NCBI GenBank assembly: GCA_024225195.1 | Contig: JAAEMV010001020.1 | Coordinates: forward strand, 1-44,674 | Origin: Planctomycetaceae bacterium | GTDB lineage: Bacteria; Planctomycetota; Planctomycetia; Pirellulales; Pirellulaceae | Reading direction: 5' to 3' | Length of the DNA stretch: 44,674 nt | Shown here: positions 25,573-33,989 of the stretch, piece by piece | Layout: each line of letters starts with the position of its first letter | How positions within the stretch are numbered: the stretch's first letter is position 1 | The notes under the pieces: model-generated | Databases searched by the model: none | The model's input: only the letters and a program-made list of their open reading frames with translations | Told to the model about the DNA's origin: nothing | Position numbers and translations under genes: made by a program

Positions 25573-25803
25573 GAAACGCGGAAACGGTGGTATCGTCGCT
25601 TCTCCAACCGCCCCTAGCCAAGCCTCCCCGCTTTCAAAAATAGGCAAACAGCACAGCCTAGGAGGCCATCCGGCGCGGACACCGTTAATTGTTCTTGACT
25701 CAGTCGAGCAATCCCACCAATATTCCGCCCCACGAGCAGGGTTCCCGTTGGGGAAACTCTTGCTCGCCAGTATTTGTTGGAATCACCTCCAGAGCAATCT
25801 CGG

Positions 25804-27780
25804 ATGAAGCCGTTTTTTCGCGCTGTAAAACACTCGCTACGCTACCGCTGGACTATTGCCGGGGCGTTTATATGTTCCCTGACCATTGCGGTCATTTGGA
25901 GTGCGAGTATCACCACGGTATTCCCAATCGTAAAGATCGTCTTAGAAGGGGAAACGGCAGTCACGTGGGTTCAACATGAAATTGCCAGCGGCGAACAAAG
26001 TGTCGATCGCTTTGCGGGAGAGGTAGCCACCCTAGAGGCGCAGCAAGCAAGCAACCCAACGCCTCAACTCGCCAACAAAATTGACCTCAAAAAAGACCGT
26101 CTCAGTGGCGAAGTCAAATCGCTCGAATGGTATAAAAATGCCAAACCCTACGTCGACCGCTATGCTCCCGACACCGCTTTTCAAACCCTCGTGGTCGCCC
26201 TAGTTTGGCTTCTCGGAGTTTCCATATTTAAGGGAATCCTGTTAGTGATCAGCGCCATTCTAGACGCGCGAGTTTCTGAAAAGACGGTTCTAGATTTAAG
26301 ACGCATTTACTATCGAAAAGCCCTGGAGCTCGACCAACGAAGAATCGACAACATCGGAACTTCCGCGATGATGACACATTTGTCTTACAACATGACAATG
26401 ATCAGTTCCGGCCTTCGAATGTTCTACGGCAAGTGCCTCCGCGAACCATTAAAAATGATCACCTGCCTTTGCGTGGCAGCTTGGATTTCATTTCCTCTCT
26501 TGATTATTTCCATGTTCATCGTGCCTGCGGGAGCATATTTAATCCATTCCTTATCCCGCCGAATGAAACGCTCAACACAAATTGAGATGGAAGGCATGGC
26601 CGATGTATTTCAAACACTCATCGAGACCTTTAAGGCAGTAAAAACCGTTCGTATTTTTAATCGTGAAAGAAGCGAACGACGACGGTTCAAGAAAAATGCC
26701 AACACACTCTATCGCATGCAACTTCGAATCGCACTCTACGATTCACTTCTTAGACCGATCACCGAAGTTCTCAGTATCATCTCGATTTCACTTTCGATGC
26801 TGGTCGGCGCGTATCTTGTTTTGAATCAAGAGACCTACCTTTTCAATTTCATCAAAATCAGCGACACCCCGATCAAACCAGCCATGTTGCTTGTGTTTTA
26901 TGCCATGCTCGCAGGCGCTGCAGATCCAGCGCGAAAGATGAGCGAAATTGTAAATGTTATCGTGAGAGGGGGCACAGCTTGCGACAATCTGTTTAGAACC
27001 TTTGGCCCCGAACCACTTATTGGTCCACCTGAAAACCCAATTCCGGTCCCCGCACATAAACACGAAATCCAATTTGAAGACGTAATCTTTTGCTATCTCC
27101 CACGGCAACCTGTCATTAAAAAGCTGAACCTGACCATTCCAGCAGGCCAAACCCTCGCAATTGTGGGTGGAAACGGTTGTGGTAAATCGACACTCATGAA
27201 CCTTCTGGCTCGTTTTTACGATCCGCATTACGGAAAAATCATGATTGACGGGCAAGATATCCGTCAAATGCACCCTAAAAAAGTGCGTCAACAAATCGCC
27301 TGGGTAACTCAAGATTCAGTTCTCTTCAACGGATCGCTTTGGGAAAACATTGGCTATGGAAATCCAGATGCAACGGACGCGCAAATAATGGATGCTGTTC
27401 GGATCGCAAGAATCGACAAATTCGTTTCCAAACTCGAAGATGGATACCAAACTAACGTTGGAGACGATGGCAAAAATCTCTCTGCCGGACAGCGACAACG
27501 TGTCGCAATCGCCAGAGCAATCGTTTCAGACCCCCAAATTTTGATTCTTGATGAAGCTACCAGTCAAATTGACGGACAATCAGAAAGCATCATCCATGAC
27601 TCACTGGAAAAATTCATCCAAGATCGCACCACGATTGTCATCACCCATCGCCCTTCTTCCCTTCGACTGGCGGATCGAGTGATCGTCATGGAGCTCGGAG
27701 AAATTGTGCACGATAGTTCGGTACAAGAAGCCAAACAGTCATCACAACAATTTCAGAGTCTATTTGCAAAATCCGCCTAG
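25804..27780 (+). CDS. MsbA-like ABC exporter (fused permease-ATPase)
   Basis: A 658-residue half-transporter. The membrane domain begins with a helix at about 15-38. An unusually long extracytoplasmic loop with a coiled-coil-like segment (VDRFAGEVATLEAQQ and following, about 60-125) precedes the second helix. The ATPase domain has Walker A GGNGCGKST (about 454-462), signature LSAGQRQRVAIARAI and Walker B ILILDEATSQID. It should work as a homodimer exporting a lipid or lipid-linked glycan, which fits the glycosyltransferase downstream. The ATG at 25804 is preferred over a TTG at 25774. The 250 bases upstream show no convincing promoter. Confidence 0.88.
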   Translation: MKPFFRAVKHSLRYRWTIAGAFICSLTIAVIWSASITTVFPIVKIVLEGETAVTWVQHEIASGEQSVDRFAGEVATLEAQQASNPTPQLANKIDLKKDRLSGEVKSLEWYKNAKPYVDRYAPDTAFQTLVVALVWLLGVSIFKGILLVISAILDARVSEKTVLDLRRIYYRKALELDQRRIDNIGTSAMMTHLSYNMTMISSGLRMFYGKCLREPLKMITCLCVAAWISFPLLIISMFIVPAGAYLIHSLSRRMKRSTQIEMEGMADVFQTLIETFKAVKTVRIFNRERSERRRFKKNANTLYRMQLRIALYDSLLRPITEVLSIISISLSMLVGAYLVLNQETYLFNFIKISDTPIKPAMLLVFYAMLAGAADPARKMSEIVNVIVRGGTACDNLFRTFGPEPLIGPPENPIPVPAHKHEIQFEDVIFCYLPRQPVIKKLNLTIPAGQTLAIVGGNGCGKSTLMNLLARFYDPHYGKIMIDGQDIRQMHPKKVRQQIAWVTQDSVLFNGSLWENIGYGNPDATDAQIMDAVRIARIDKFVSKLEDGYQTNVGDDGKNLSAGQRQRVAIARAIVSDPQILILDEATSQIDGQSESIIHDSLEKFIQDRTTIVITHRPSSLRLADRVIVMELGEIVHDSSVQEAKQSSQQFQSLFAKSA

Positions 27781-27892
27781 ACTGGGCATTCCCCGACTCC
27801 CTAGACTTCCTACTCACTTTTAGGGGGTGCCTAGAACTACTCGAAATTGAATCCTGGTTTCGCTAGCAATTGAAATCTCGTCTCGCTGATCT

Positions 27893-27920
27893 TTGAGAGT
27901 TTTTAGCGAAGTGTTATCTT
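27893..27920 (+). promoter_or_regulatory. possible promoter of the GT4 gene
   Basis: TTGAGA (27893-27898) and TATCTT (27915-27920) are separated by 16 bases and lie 100 bases upstream of the glycosyltransferase ATG. The -35 matches five of six, the -10 four of six. Confidence 0.3.
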
Positions 27921-28020
27921 CAAGAGCGAAGCAGATTTGCAGGCGAATAATCATGGACGATTCTCGCAAATCTTGCCTCTGACTTTTAAGCCGGACCCAG
28001 CCGGCCATTCAGGAAAAACA

Positions 28021-29256
28021 ATGCGAATATTTCGAAAAAACAAGAAAAGCAAATCTCCTTCCACGCCACAACAGCGAAGGGTTGTTTTTGTATCTCACGA
28101 AGCCACCCGAACGGGCGCTCCAAAGATCATTCTTAATATCCTCAAACACTTTCGAGAAAATTGTGATGTTCAATGTGAGACCGTCCTTCAATCGGGTGGC
28201 CACTTAGCAACTGATTTTGCAGAACACTCGGTCGTCGATTGCTTTAACGTCGACAGCCAAAATGTTGAGGAACTTCGGAAACGGACGGCGCGCGTTGTAA
28301 ATCGCGAAAAAAACAACAAACCAATTCTCGCTGTTTGTAACAGTATGGAGTCCCGTCATGTTGCAGCGGCTTTTGCGGAACACGGGGTTCCCTGTGTTTC
28401 CCTAGTTCACGAATTGCCATCCTCTTATTCGGAAAAAGACTACGAAAACATTTTTAAGTCCTCTGAAAAGATTGTCTTTCCGGCTCACGCGGTTCGAGAC
28501 GCAGCCGACTCAAAGACTGCAATCCCACAGGGAAAGTCGATCGTCTTACCCCAAGGGTTGCTGACACCAGATTTTGGCAAAGGTATTTCACGCGAGAAGG
28601 CACACGCTCAAATCAGAAAAGAATTGTCACTGCCACCCAATGCATTTATCGCACTCGGCTGCGGCACGCTCGATCTCCGCAAAGGTATTGATCACTATGC
28701 TGCGATCGCGAGACAAACTTGTGCTCAAAATCAATCAGATGTTCCAATTCACTTTGTCTGGGTGGGTGAAGGGCCTCGCTGGTGCCACTCGCCTTACCAT
28801 TACGTGCAACTCGACATCCATAAAAGCCATGCCCGACACAACGTTCATTTCATTGGTGAGCGTCCCAATGTCGAACCTTATTTTGTAGGGGCAGACGCCT
28901 TCCTGATGACTTCTCGGGTCGATCCATTCCCGTGTGTGATTCATGAGGCGATGGCGGCAAGCTTGCCCATCGTCACATTCGCCAACTCCGGCGGAGCGGC
29001 TGAGGCTGTCGACAATGGAGCCGGAATCATTGTCGACTACGCTGATTACGAACAAGTCTCCAGTTTGCTCAGAACACTGGCCGCCCAGCCAGAACTTGCC
29101 AATGGCCTTCGGGAACGATCGCTGCAACGCGTGCATTCCCGTTACCGTTTTGAAGAGTACGGAGACAAGCTGATCGACCTGAGCGAATCGGTAGTCAGTC
29201 AGACCTTGCGAGCAACCGAGTCCCTGGAACAATTCCCAAGAATTGTTGCCGCGTGA
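28021..29256 (+). CDS. GT4-like glycosyltransferase
   Basis: A 411-residue GT-B fold glycosyltransferase. After a basic N-terminus comes VFVSHEATRTGAPKIILNIL. The C-terminal nucleotide-sugar domain shows GCGTLDLRKGID, FVWVGEGP, VHFIGERPNVEPYF and DPFPCVIHEAMAASLPIV, with the E-x7-E-type region around HEAMA typical of GT4. It probably transfers a sugar in glycan or glycolipid assembly at the cytoplasmic membrane; donor and acceptor are unknown. The ATG at 28021 has AGGA about seven bases upstream and drops 28 unsupported residues of the longer frame. It follows the ABC exporter, suggesting joint work on a surface glycan. Confidence 0.87.
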   Translation: MRIFRKNKKSKSPSTPQQRRVVFVSHEATRTGAPKIILNILKHFRENCDVQCETVLQSGGHLATDFAEHSVVDCFNVDSQNVEELRKRTARVVNREKNNKPILAVCNSMESRHVAAAFAEHGVPCVSLVHELPSSYSEKDYENIFKSSEKIVFPAHAVRDAADSKTAIPQGKSIVLPQGLLTPDFGKGISREKAHAQIRKELSLPPNAFIALGCGTLDLRKGIDHYAAIARQTCAQNQSDVPIHFVWVGEGPRWCHSPYHYVQLDIHKSHARHNVHFIGERPNVEPYFVGADAFLMTSRVDPFPCVIHEAMAASLPIVTFANSGGAAEAVDNGAGIIVDYADYEQVSSLLRTLAAQPELANGLRERSLQRVHSRYRFEEYGDKLIDLSESVVSQTLRATESLEQFPRIVAA

Positions 29257-29666
29257 CTTAGATGCGGCCTACGGATCGTCAATTTCCAAGTAAATTTGCG
29301 CAGCATTCCAATCAACTGGACTCGCTCGAGCAGTTGAATCCATTCCGCCACTGCTTCCCGCCGTCGACGCGTCAACACTTAGGTATTTTATATTCCCTTT
29401 TAAGCGACGCTGGAAAGCAGCGTTGGACAATTCTCAGCGTCCGTCGACAAACGGTTGCGAACTGACTTGAATTAAATTAAATTCAGGGATGTTCTTTCCG
29501 GGATACCTCTATGCTGTCAATGATTTCTGCCGAAACGCGTTACCGCAACCGCTACAGCGGCCTCTAATTTCGTAAGCGCGCAGCCCCGTTCGTCACTCAG
29601 CAAATTTGTGATTCAGCAAATTTAAATGAGAAAAATCCCCGCACACATTTTTGAAAGTGCACTGCT
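29257..29666. other. 410-bp intergenic region upstream of the gcvT-like gene
   Basis: No convincing gene. It holds a small stem ACGCTG/CAGCGT (29407-29423), an AT-rich inverted repeat TGAATT/AATTCA (29468-29485), and an 11-bp direct repeat TCAGCAAATTT at 29597-29607 and 29613-29623, spaced 16 bases and about 45 bases before the start. A 67-codon frame at 29262-29465 is probably spurious. Confidence 0.5.
29597..29623 (+). promoter_or_regulatory. paired direct repeat upstream of the gcvT-like gene
   Basis: TCAGCAAATTT occurs twice with a 16-base period, 44-70 bases ahead of the ATG. Such spacing suits tandem regulator binding, which is inference. Confidence 0.35.
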
Positions 29667-30902
29667 ATGCCCAAAATGACTGCGTTTCACCCGCGTCTGG
29701 AACCACTCAACGAAACGAAAGTTTGGAAAAACTGGTCCGGATTTCTGGTTGCCCCTCAGTTTAAATATTCGCTTACCAACGAATACTATGCAATTCGGAG
29801 TTCCGTCTCGCTCCTCGACACCTCACCGTTATTCAAGTATCGCATCTCAGGCTCCAATTCGGTTCGCCTGCTCGAGCGAATTATGTCGCGCGATATTAAA
29901 CGCTGCAAAGTCGGGGGAGCCCAGTACACGGTTTGGTCGAACGAAAATGGATTTGTAATTCAGGACGGTGTCATCCTGCGAACAGATGAATTTGAATTTT
30001 ACTTAACCGCGGGAGAACCAACACTGCGGTATTTCAACTCGATTGCCAGAGAAATGCAACTCGATCAAGTCACCGTCGAGGACGTATCCGAAGCCTACGG
30101 AATCCTCGCCCTGCAAGGCCCGCATGCTCACAATGTCATTTCTCAATTATCTAAAGACGCCACCGATCTGAAGTATTTCGACGTGGCCAACGGCAAACTG
30201 GGCGACGCCGACGTCATCATTTCGCGGACCGGATACACCGGAGATCTTGGATACGAAATCTGGGTTCCCCAAGACAAGGCTCTCACGGTGTGGGACTCAC
30301 TGATGAAGGCCGGCGAGGGATACAACATCGCTCCTATCGGAACCACTGCATTAAAGATGGCCCGAGTGGAAGCGGGACTGTTGCTAATGGGTGTTGATTT
30401 TGACTCCTCGCGATTTGCCTGGGTTGATGCCCAACGTGAGACGGCAATCGAACTGGGCTGGTCGTGGATGTTTCGCAATCTAGAAAAAGATGATCGAGAT
30501 TTTATTGGTCGCCGCGCGATTGAAGCCGAGATCAAAAATAAAACCAGTCGCTGGAAAACCGTTGGTCTCGAAATCGACTGGCACAGTTACGAAGCAGTCC
30601 ACTTGGAGGCAGGTATCTTACCACCGAAGAGTGATCTCTATCGCGAAACAACGATGAGCATTTATCGACGGAGCGAGACTCCCTGGGAGTATGCAGGATA
30701 CGCAACTAGCTTTCTGTTTTCTTCGCTTTTGCGAAAGCCGATCGCAATTGCAAAACTACCGCTTGACCTGACGGGTGAAGGCACCGAAGTCGACCTCGAG
30801 GTTTCCGTCATTCGCAAGCCCGTTAACGTTTTGGCCAAAGTCACTTCACTGCCGTTCTTTAACCCCGAACGTAAAACCGCACTAATGGGAGGTGGAAAAT
30901 GA
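29667..30902 (+). CDS. GcvT-family aminomethyltransferase/demethylase-like protein
   Basis: A 411-residue folate-binding T-protein-family enzyme. Typical T-protein blocks are present: SVSLLDTSPLFKYRISG, GGAQYTVWSNENGFVIQDGV with D100 near the family catalytic Asp position, YGILALQGP, RTGYTGDLGYEIWV, and GLLLMGVDFD. The family includes glycine-cleavage T-protein, DMSP demethylase DmdA and methyltransferase domains of dimethylglycine/sarcosine dehydrogenases. The absence of gcvH/gcvP and the adjoining flavoprotein argue against glycine cleavage and for a demethylase handing a one-carbon unit to a pterin carrier (inference). The stop overlaps the next start by four bases (ATGA). Confidence 0.8.
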   Translation: MPKMTAFHPRLEPLNETKVWKNWSGFLVAPQFKYSLTNEYYAIRSSVSLLDTSPLFKYRISGSNSVRLLERIMSRDIKRCKVGGAQYTVWSNENGFVIQDGVILRTDEFEFYLTAGEPTLRYFNSIAREMQLDQVTVEDVSEAYGILALQGPHAHNVISQLSKDATDLKYFDVANGKLGDADVIISRTGYTGDLGYEIWVPQDKALTVWDSLMKAGEGYNIAPIGTTALKMARVEAGLLLMGVDFDSSRFAWVDAQRETAIELGWSWMFRNLEKDDRDFIGRRAIEAEIKNKTSRWKTVGLEIDWHSYEAVHLEAGILPPKSDLYRETTMSIYRRSETPWEYAGYATSFLFSSLLRKPIAIAKLPLDLTGEGTEVDLEVSVIRKPVNVLAKVTSLPFFNPERKTALMGGGK

Positions 30903-32497
30903 GTAATTCCAACAACTACGATGCTATTGTTATTGGTGGTGGGCACAACGGTCTCGTCAACGCTGCCTATCTCGCCAAATCAGGATTGAAAACACTCGTC
31001 CTCGAACGCCGACACTTAGTCGGTGGAGCTGCGATCACCGAAGAGCTTGTCCCGGGGTTTAAGTTTACGACCTTCTCATACGCCATCAGCCTGATGCGAC
31101 CGGATATCGTGCAGGATCTCCGCTTAGCCGATCACGGCATGCTGGTTTTACCGCTGGTCAACACCTTCCAACCCGACTTCAACGGGAACTACCTGCTTCT
31201 GGGTGCTGACGCCGATGCTAACTTTCATGAAATTGCCAGACACTCACGAGAAGACGCCGAGTCTATCCGCGATTTGTCGCATCTTATTGATCGTGTTTGT
31301 TTCGCTCTAAAACCGCTCATGGACAATATTCCTCCGAATGCTATGAGCGACGACCCAGCCGAACTTGCAGCCATGGCAGGGCTCAAAGACTACATGGCCG
31401 GACTCGAACCGGATGTCCAAGCGATGATTGACAAATTTGTAAATTGCAGTGCCGCTGAAATTCTCGAAGAGTATTTTGAATCCGACTTAGTCAAAGCATT
31501 AATCGCATCAAGTGGAATCATTGGTAGTAAAGTCGGGCCACGCTCAAAAGGATCCGGACTCGTGTGGCTGTTCCATAAAATGGGAGAGTACGACGGCGTT
31601 TTAGGAGAATGGGGATTCCACAAAGGAGGCAACGGAGGATTCACTGAGGTTTTGGCCAAAGCCGTTGTCGCATTCGGTGGGACCATTTTAACCGACGCAG
31701 ATGTGGATACGGTGATCTATGAAAACGCGGTGGCTACCGGCGTTCGCCTCGCGAGCGGCGATGAATATTTCGCCCCGACGGTTGTCAGTGCGCTCGACCC
31801 CCGCAGAACTTTTACCCAGCTAGTCTCTTCTGATGATTTGCCGAACTCCCTGACCGAAGCTATTGGAAAATATAAATTTCAGGGCACAGCCGCGAAAGTG
31901 AATTTCGCCCTGTCCGATCTTCCAAGTTTCCCAGGCTTGGAAAACCGAAAAGACATCTTCATGGGATTCACAAATCTTGGTCCATCAATCGACTATCTCG
32001 AAGAAGCATTTGCTGATTGCGAAGCGGGAAGGTACAGCAAAAAGCCGTTCCTCGATTGCTGTGTACAGTCCACCATTGATCCGGACATGACGCCCCCCGG
32101 CAAACATATCATGTCCTGTTTCGTGATGTATGCACCCTATCATTTATCTGAAAGTGACTGGGACACCGAGCGAGAAAACCTTGGTGATGTTGTTCAAGCG
32201 ACGATTGAAGAATTTTTCCCGGGATTTGGTTCTTTGATTCTCCACCGCGAAATTGTCACGCCGCTCGATATTGAAAGAATTGTCGGGCTTACCGAAGGTA
32301 ATATTTTTGCAGGTGAGCTATTCGCAGATCAAATGTTTTTGAATCGCCCCGCGCCCGGATGGAATCAATACCGGACTCCAATCAGTGGCTATTACCAATG
32401 CGGGTCAGGAACCCACCCAGGCGGTTGCGTCATCGGTGGCCCAGGAAAATTAGCAGCCCAACAGATCCTCGGAGATCTTAAGAACCAAGAAAACTAG
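30899..32497 (+). CDS. FAD-dependent oxidoreductase, PYROXD2/phytoene-desaturase-like
   Basis: A 532-residue flavoprotein. The dinucleotide-binding motif VIGGGHNGLVNAAYLA (about 11-26) is followed by VLERRHLVGGAA. The C-terminal FAD-contact region includes TEGNIFAGE and GSGTHPGGCVIGGPG. Overall it resembles human PYROXD2 and bacterial phytoene-desaturase-like oxidoreductases. No carotenoid genes are nearby. Translational coupling to the GcvT-like gene suggests a two-subunit oxidative demethylase or related one-carbon system. That is inference; the substrate is unknown. An imperfect inverted repeat follows the stop. Confidence 0.85.
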   Translation: MSNSNNYDAIVIGGGHNGLVNAAYLAKSGLKTLVLERRHLVGGAAITEELVPGFKFTTFSYAISLMRPDIVQDLRLADHGMLVLPLVNTFQPDFNGNYLLLGADADANFHEIARHSREDAESIRDLSHLIDRVCFALKPLMDNIPPNAMSDDPAELAAMAGLKDYMAGLEPDVQAMIDKFVNCSAAEILEEYFESDLVKALIASSGIIGSKVGPRSKGSGLVWLFHKMGEYDGVLGEWGFHKGGNGGFTEVLAKAVVAFGGTILTDADVDTVIYENAVATGVRLASGDEYFAPTVVSALDPRRTFTQLVSSDDLPNSLTEAIGKYKFQGTAAKVNFALSDLPSFPGLENRKDIFMGFTNLGPSIDYLEEAFADCEAGRYSKKPFLDCCVQSTIDPDMTPPGKHIMSCFVMYAPYHLSESDWDTERENLGDVVQATIEEFFPGFGSLILHREIVTPLDIERIVGLTEGNIFAGELFADQMFLNRPAPGWNQYRTPISGYYQCGSGTHPGGCVIGGPGKLAAQQILGDLKNQEN

Positions 32498-32524
32498 AAC
32501 TCGGTCCGCTGGGGAATATCAATC

Positions 32525-32581
32525 TAAGCACCCCCTCTGCAAAAATGGAGACAATGTTTCGTACTGCGGTGGGGATGCTTA
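32525..32581. terminator. inverted repeat between convergent genes
   Basis: TAAGCACCCCC (32525-32535) and GGGGATGCTTA (32571-32581) pair at ten of eleven positions across a 35-nt loop. It spans the gap between the flavoprotein gene and the PTPS gene, reaching the PTPS stop, so it could end both transcripts. Confidence 0.35.
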
Positions 32582-33088
32582 AGTAGTCGGCGTTGCCGGC
32601 CATTCCAACTCACAAACACCCCATTGCCCTCGATTTTCATCCACCGAAACAACCAATCCCTTGATTTGATCGCCGAACTTGGAGTGTGTTTTTTCAATTA
32701 ACTCTCGACCGATCAACTGCGCCATCAGTTCCGCCGTAGTATTCGCTATCGGTAGCAGAACGCAATCCTGCCGGGGAAAGACCCACCGTCGATCTTCAAA
32801 CTTAACCACAACCTCTTTTTCGATTTCAGCCACCTGAATCGTTGGATGCAACGTCGGTAAGACAACATGGTGATCGAGCCGATTTACAATCTCCTGCAGA
32901 GCATCTCGAAGTGCGATAAAGTCAACGACATAACCGTTCTCATCGAGTGCACCAATCACCTCGCATTTCACGCGATAATTATGACCATGAATGGACTCGC
33001 AAATGTTACCATCAAAAGTGATGAAATGCGCCGCGCTAAAAACCAAATTGTCTTTTTCAAGCTGAACTCGAAATGTATCACTTTTCAT
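32579..33088 (-). CDS. 6-pyruvoyl-tetrahydropterin synthase family protein (COG0720)
   Basis: A 169-residue T-fold enzyme acting on dihydroneopterin triphosphate, the FolE product. Zinc ligands are H21 (SAAHF), H34 and H36 (HGHNY). The catalytic region reads C30-E31-S-I-H34-G-H36, holding both the Cys of QueD-type and the Glu of PTPS-III-type enzymes. LDHH (71-74) gives the Asp-His pair, and DENRGQW near the C-terminus holds the pterin-binding Glu. It may therefore produce 6-hydroxymethyl-dihydropterin (bypassing FolB), 6-carboxy-tetrahydropterin, or both. AGGT lies seven bases before the ATG, within the end of the CitG-like gene, so the two are one operon. Confidence 0.9.
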   Translation of the reverse strand: MKSDTFRVQLEKDNLVFSAAHFITFDGNICESIHGHNYRVKCEVIGALDENGYVVDFIALRDALQEIVNRLDHHVVLPTLHPTIQVAEIEKEVVVKFEDRRWVFPRQDCVLLPIANTTAELMAQLIGRELIEKTHSKFGDQIKGLVVSVDENRGQWGVCELEWPATPTT

Positions 33089-33092
33089 TTAT

Positions 33093-33989
33093 TTACCTAA
33101 ATGGTGGCTTGATAATTTGATTATGGATTCCAATAAATAAGCTTGCCGCAATCAGATCAGCCGTGGTCCCTGGATTGCGTTGATGGCCATCTGATCGCAG
33201 CCAAAAATCTAGCTCCGAAACTCGTTGCCAATAATCATTCTTCCGAGTCGAAACATCTTTCAAGCTATCGATGGTTAAGGCTTCCATCGCTTTTGCGGCG
33301 AGCATCTGAGAGTGCCTGGCAACCTCAGGTCCGCATTTCCTAGCAATAAGACTATCGGGGAATTTAGCCATCAACGCGACATGGGCATACACAATCCCTT
33401 CCGTAAGCCCACCCAACAACTCCCGGCCACGCTCGATCATCGGAACAGCGAATTCGAATAGCATTTGAAATCCATCTGAATATTGCCGAGCGACCATATC
33501 TCGATCCCTTGCTAACTCCATCGCTGCCAGCAAATCAACGGATTCAGCAGTCACATCGGCAACGTCAAGTTCCTGTGCGGTGCCTAAACCACCTGGATTT
33601 GCCAAGCGAATCGCCTCATAAAACTTGGCTCCGTCTTCATCGCTCAATTCACTCAAAAACTTTAAGATCAGCTCTGAACTCAACAAGGCGTTCGATTCGA
33701 TTGCCACCAACTTTGCCAACGGCACCAATAGCAGGATGATTCCCAGATTGGTATTGGTTCCTACGATGTCTAAATTAGAACGCACCGCCTGCAAAACCGT
33801 TTCGCCAACAGAATTTTGCGGACCTCCATCAATCACGTTCCCTAACATCACAGCACTGGTCGTAAAATCGACCAGGGTAACGTCATCAAAATCAGCTCCC
33901 CGATGTACATTGCCGGGCTTCGACGCAACAACTTCAAGAATGCAACTGAGCGTTACAAGTCCACCCGGAGAAAGAGGCGTTTCGCTCAT
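33093..33989 (-). CDS. CitG-like protein (triphosphoribosyl-dephospho-CoA synthase family), H4MPT-associated
   Basis: A 298-residue COG1767-like protein. Family features are EVVASKPGNVHRG (about 19-31), NTNLGIILLLVPLA (about 79-92), and LRSDGHQRNPGTTADLIAASLF near the C-terminus. CitG and MdcB use ATP and dephospho-CoA to make the prosthetic-group precursor of citrate or malonate lyases; no such lyase is here. A CitG-like gene is a known member of bacterial H4MPT gene sets, and a role in that pathway, perhaps a ribosyl/phosphoribosyl transfer, is the better guess. It overlaps the upstream hydrolase gene by four bases and is followed by the PTPS gene after four bases. Confidence 0.83.
   Translation of the reverse strand: MSETPLSPGGLVTLSCILEVVASKPGNVHRGADFDDVTLVDFTTSAVMLGNVIDGGPQNSVGETVLQAVRSNLDIVGTNTNLGIILLLVPLAKLVAIESNALLSSELILKFLSELSDEDGAKFYEAIRLANPGGLGTAQELDVADVTAESVDLLAAMELARDRDMVARQYSDGFQMLFEFAVPMIERGRELLGGLTEGIVYAHVALMAKFPDSLIARKCGPEVARHSQMLAAKAMEALTIDSLKDVSTRKNDYWQRVSELDFWLRSDGHQRNPGTTADLIAASLFIGIHNQIIKPPFR

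Noticed and set aside
25689-25722. Promoter TTGACT-N17-like before the ABC exporter
   Set aside because: The -10 candidate (CAATAT/AATATT) is poor and the surrounding sequence offers several equally weak alternatives.
29262-29465. 67-codon frame after the GT4 gene
   Set aside because: No ribosome binding site, no recognisable protein features, and it spans small inverted repeats; treated as intergenic.
29667-30902. DMSP demethylase (dmdA)
   Set aside because: DmdA shares the GcvT family, but no DmdA-specific residues can be confirmed by eye and the partner flavoprotein is not part of the known DMSP pathway.
33093-33989. Citrate or malonate lyase prosthetic-group synthase (citG/mdcB)
   Set aside because: No citrate lyase or malonate decarboxylase genes are adjacent; the H4MPT-associated role fits the window better.
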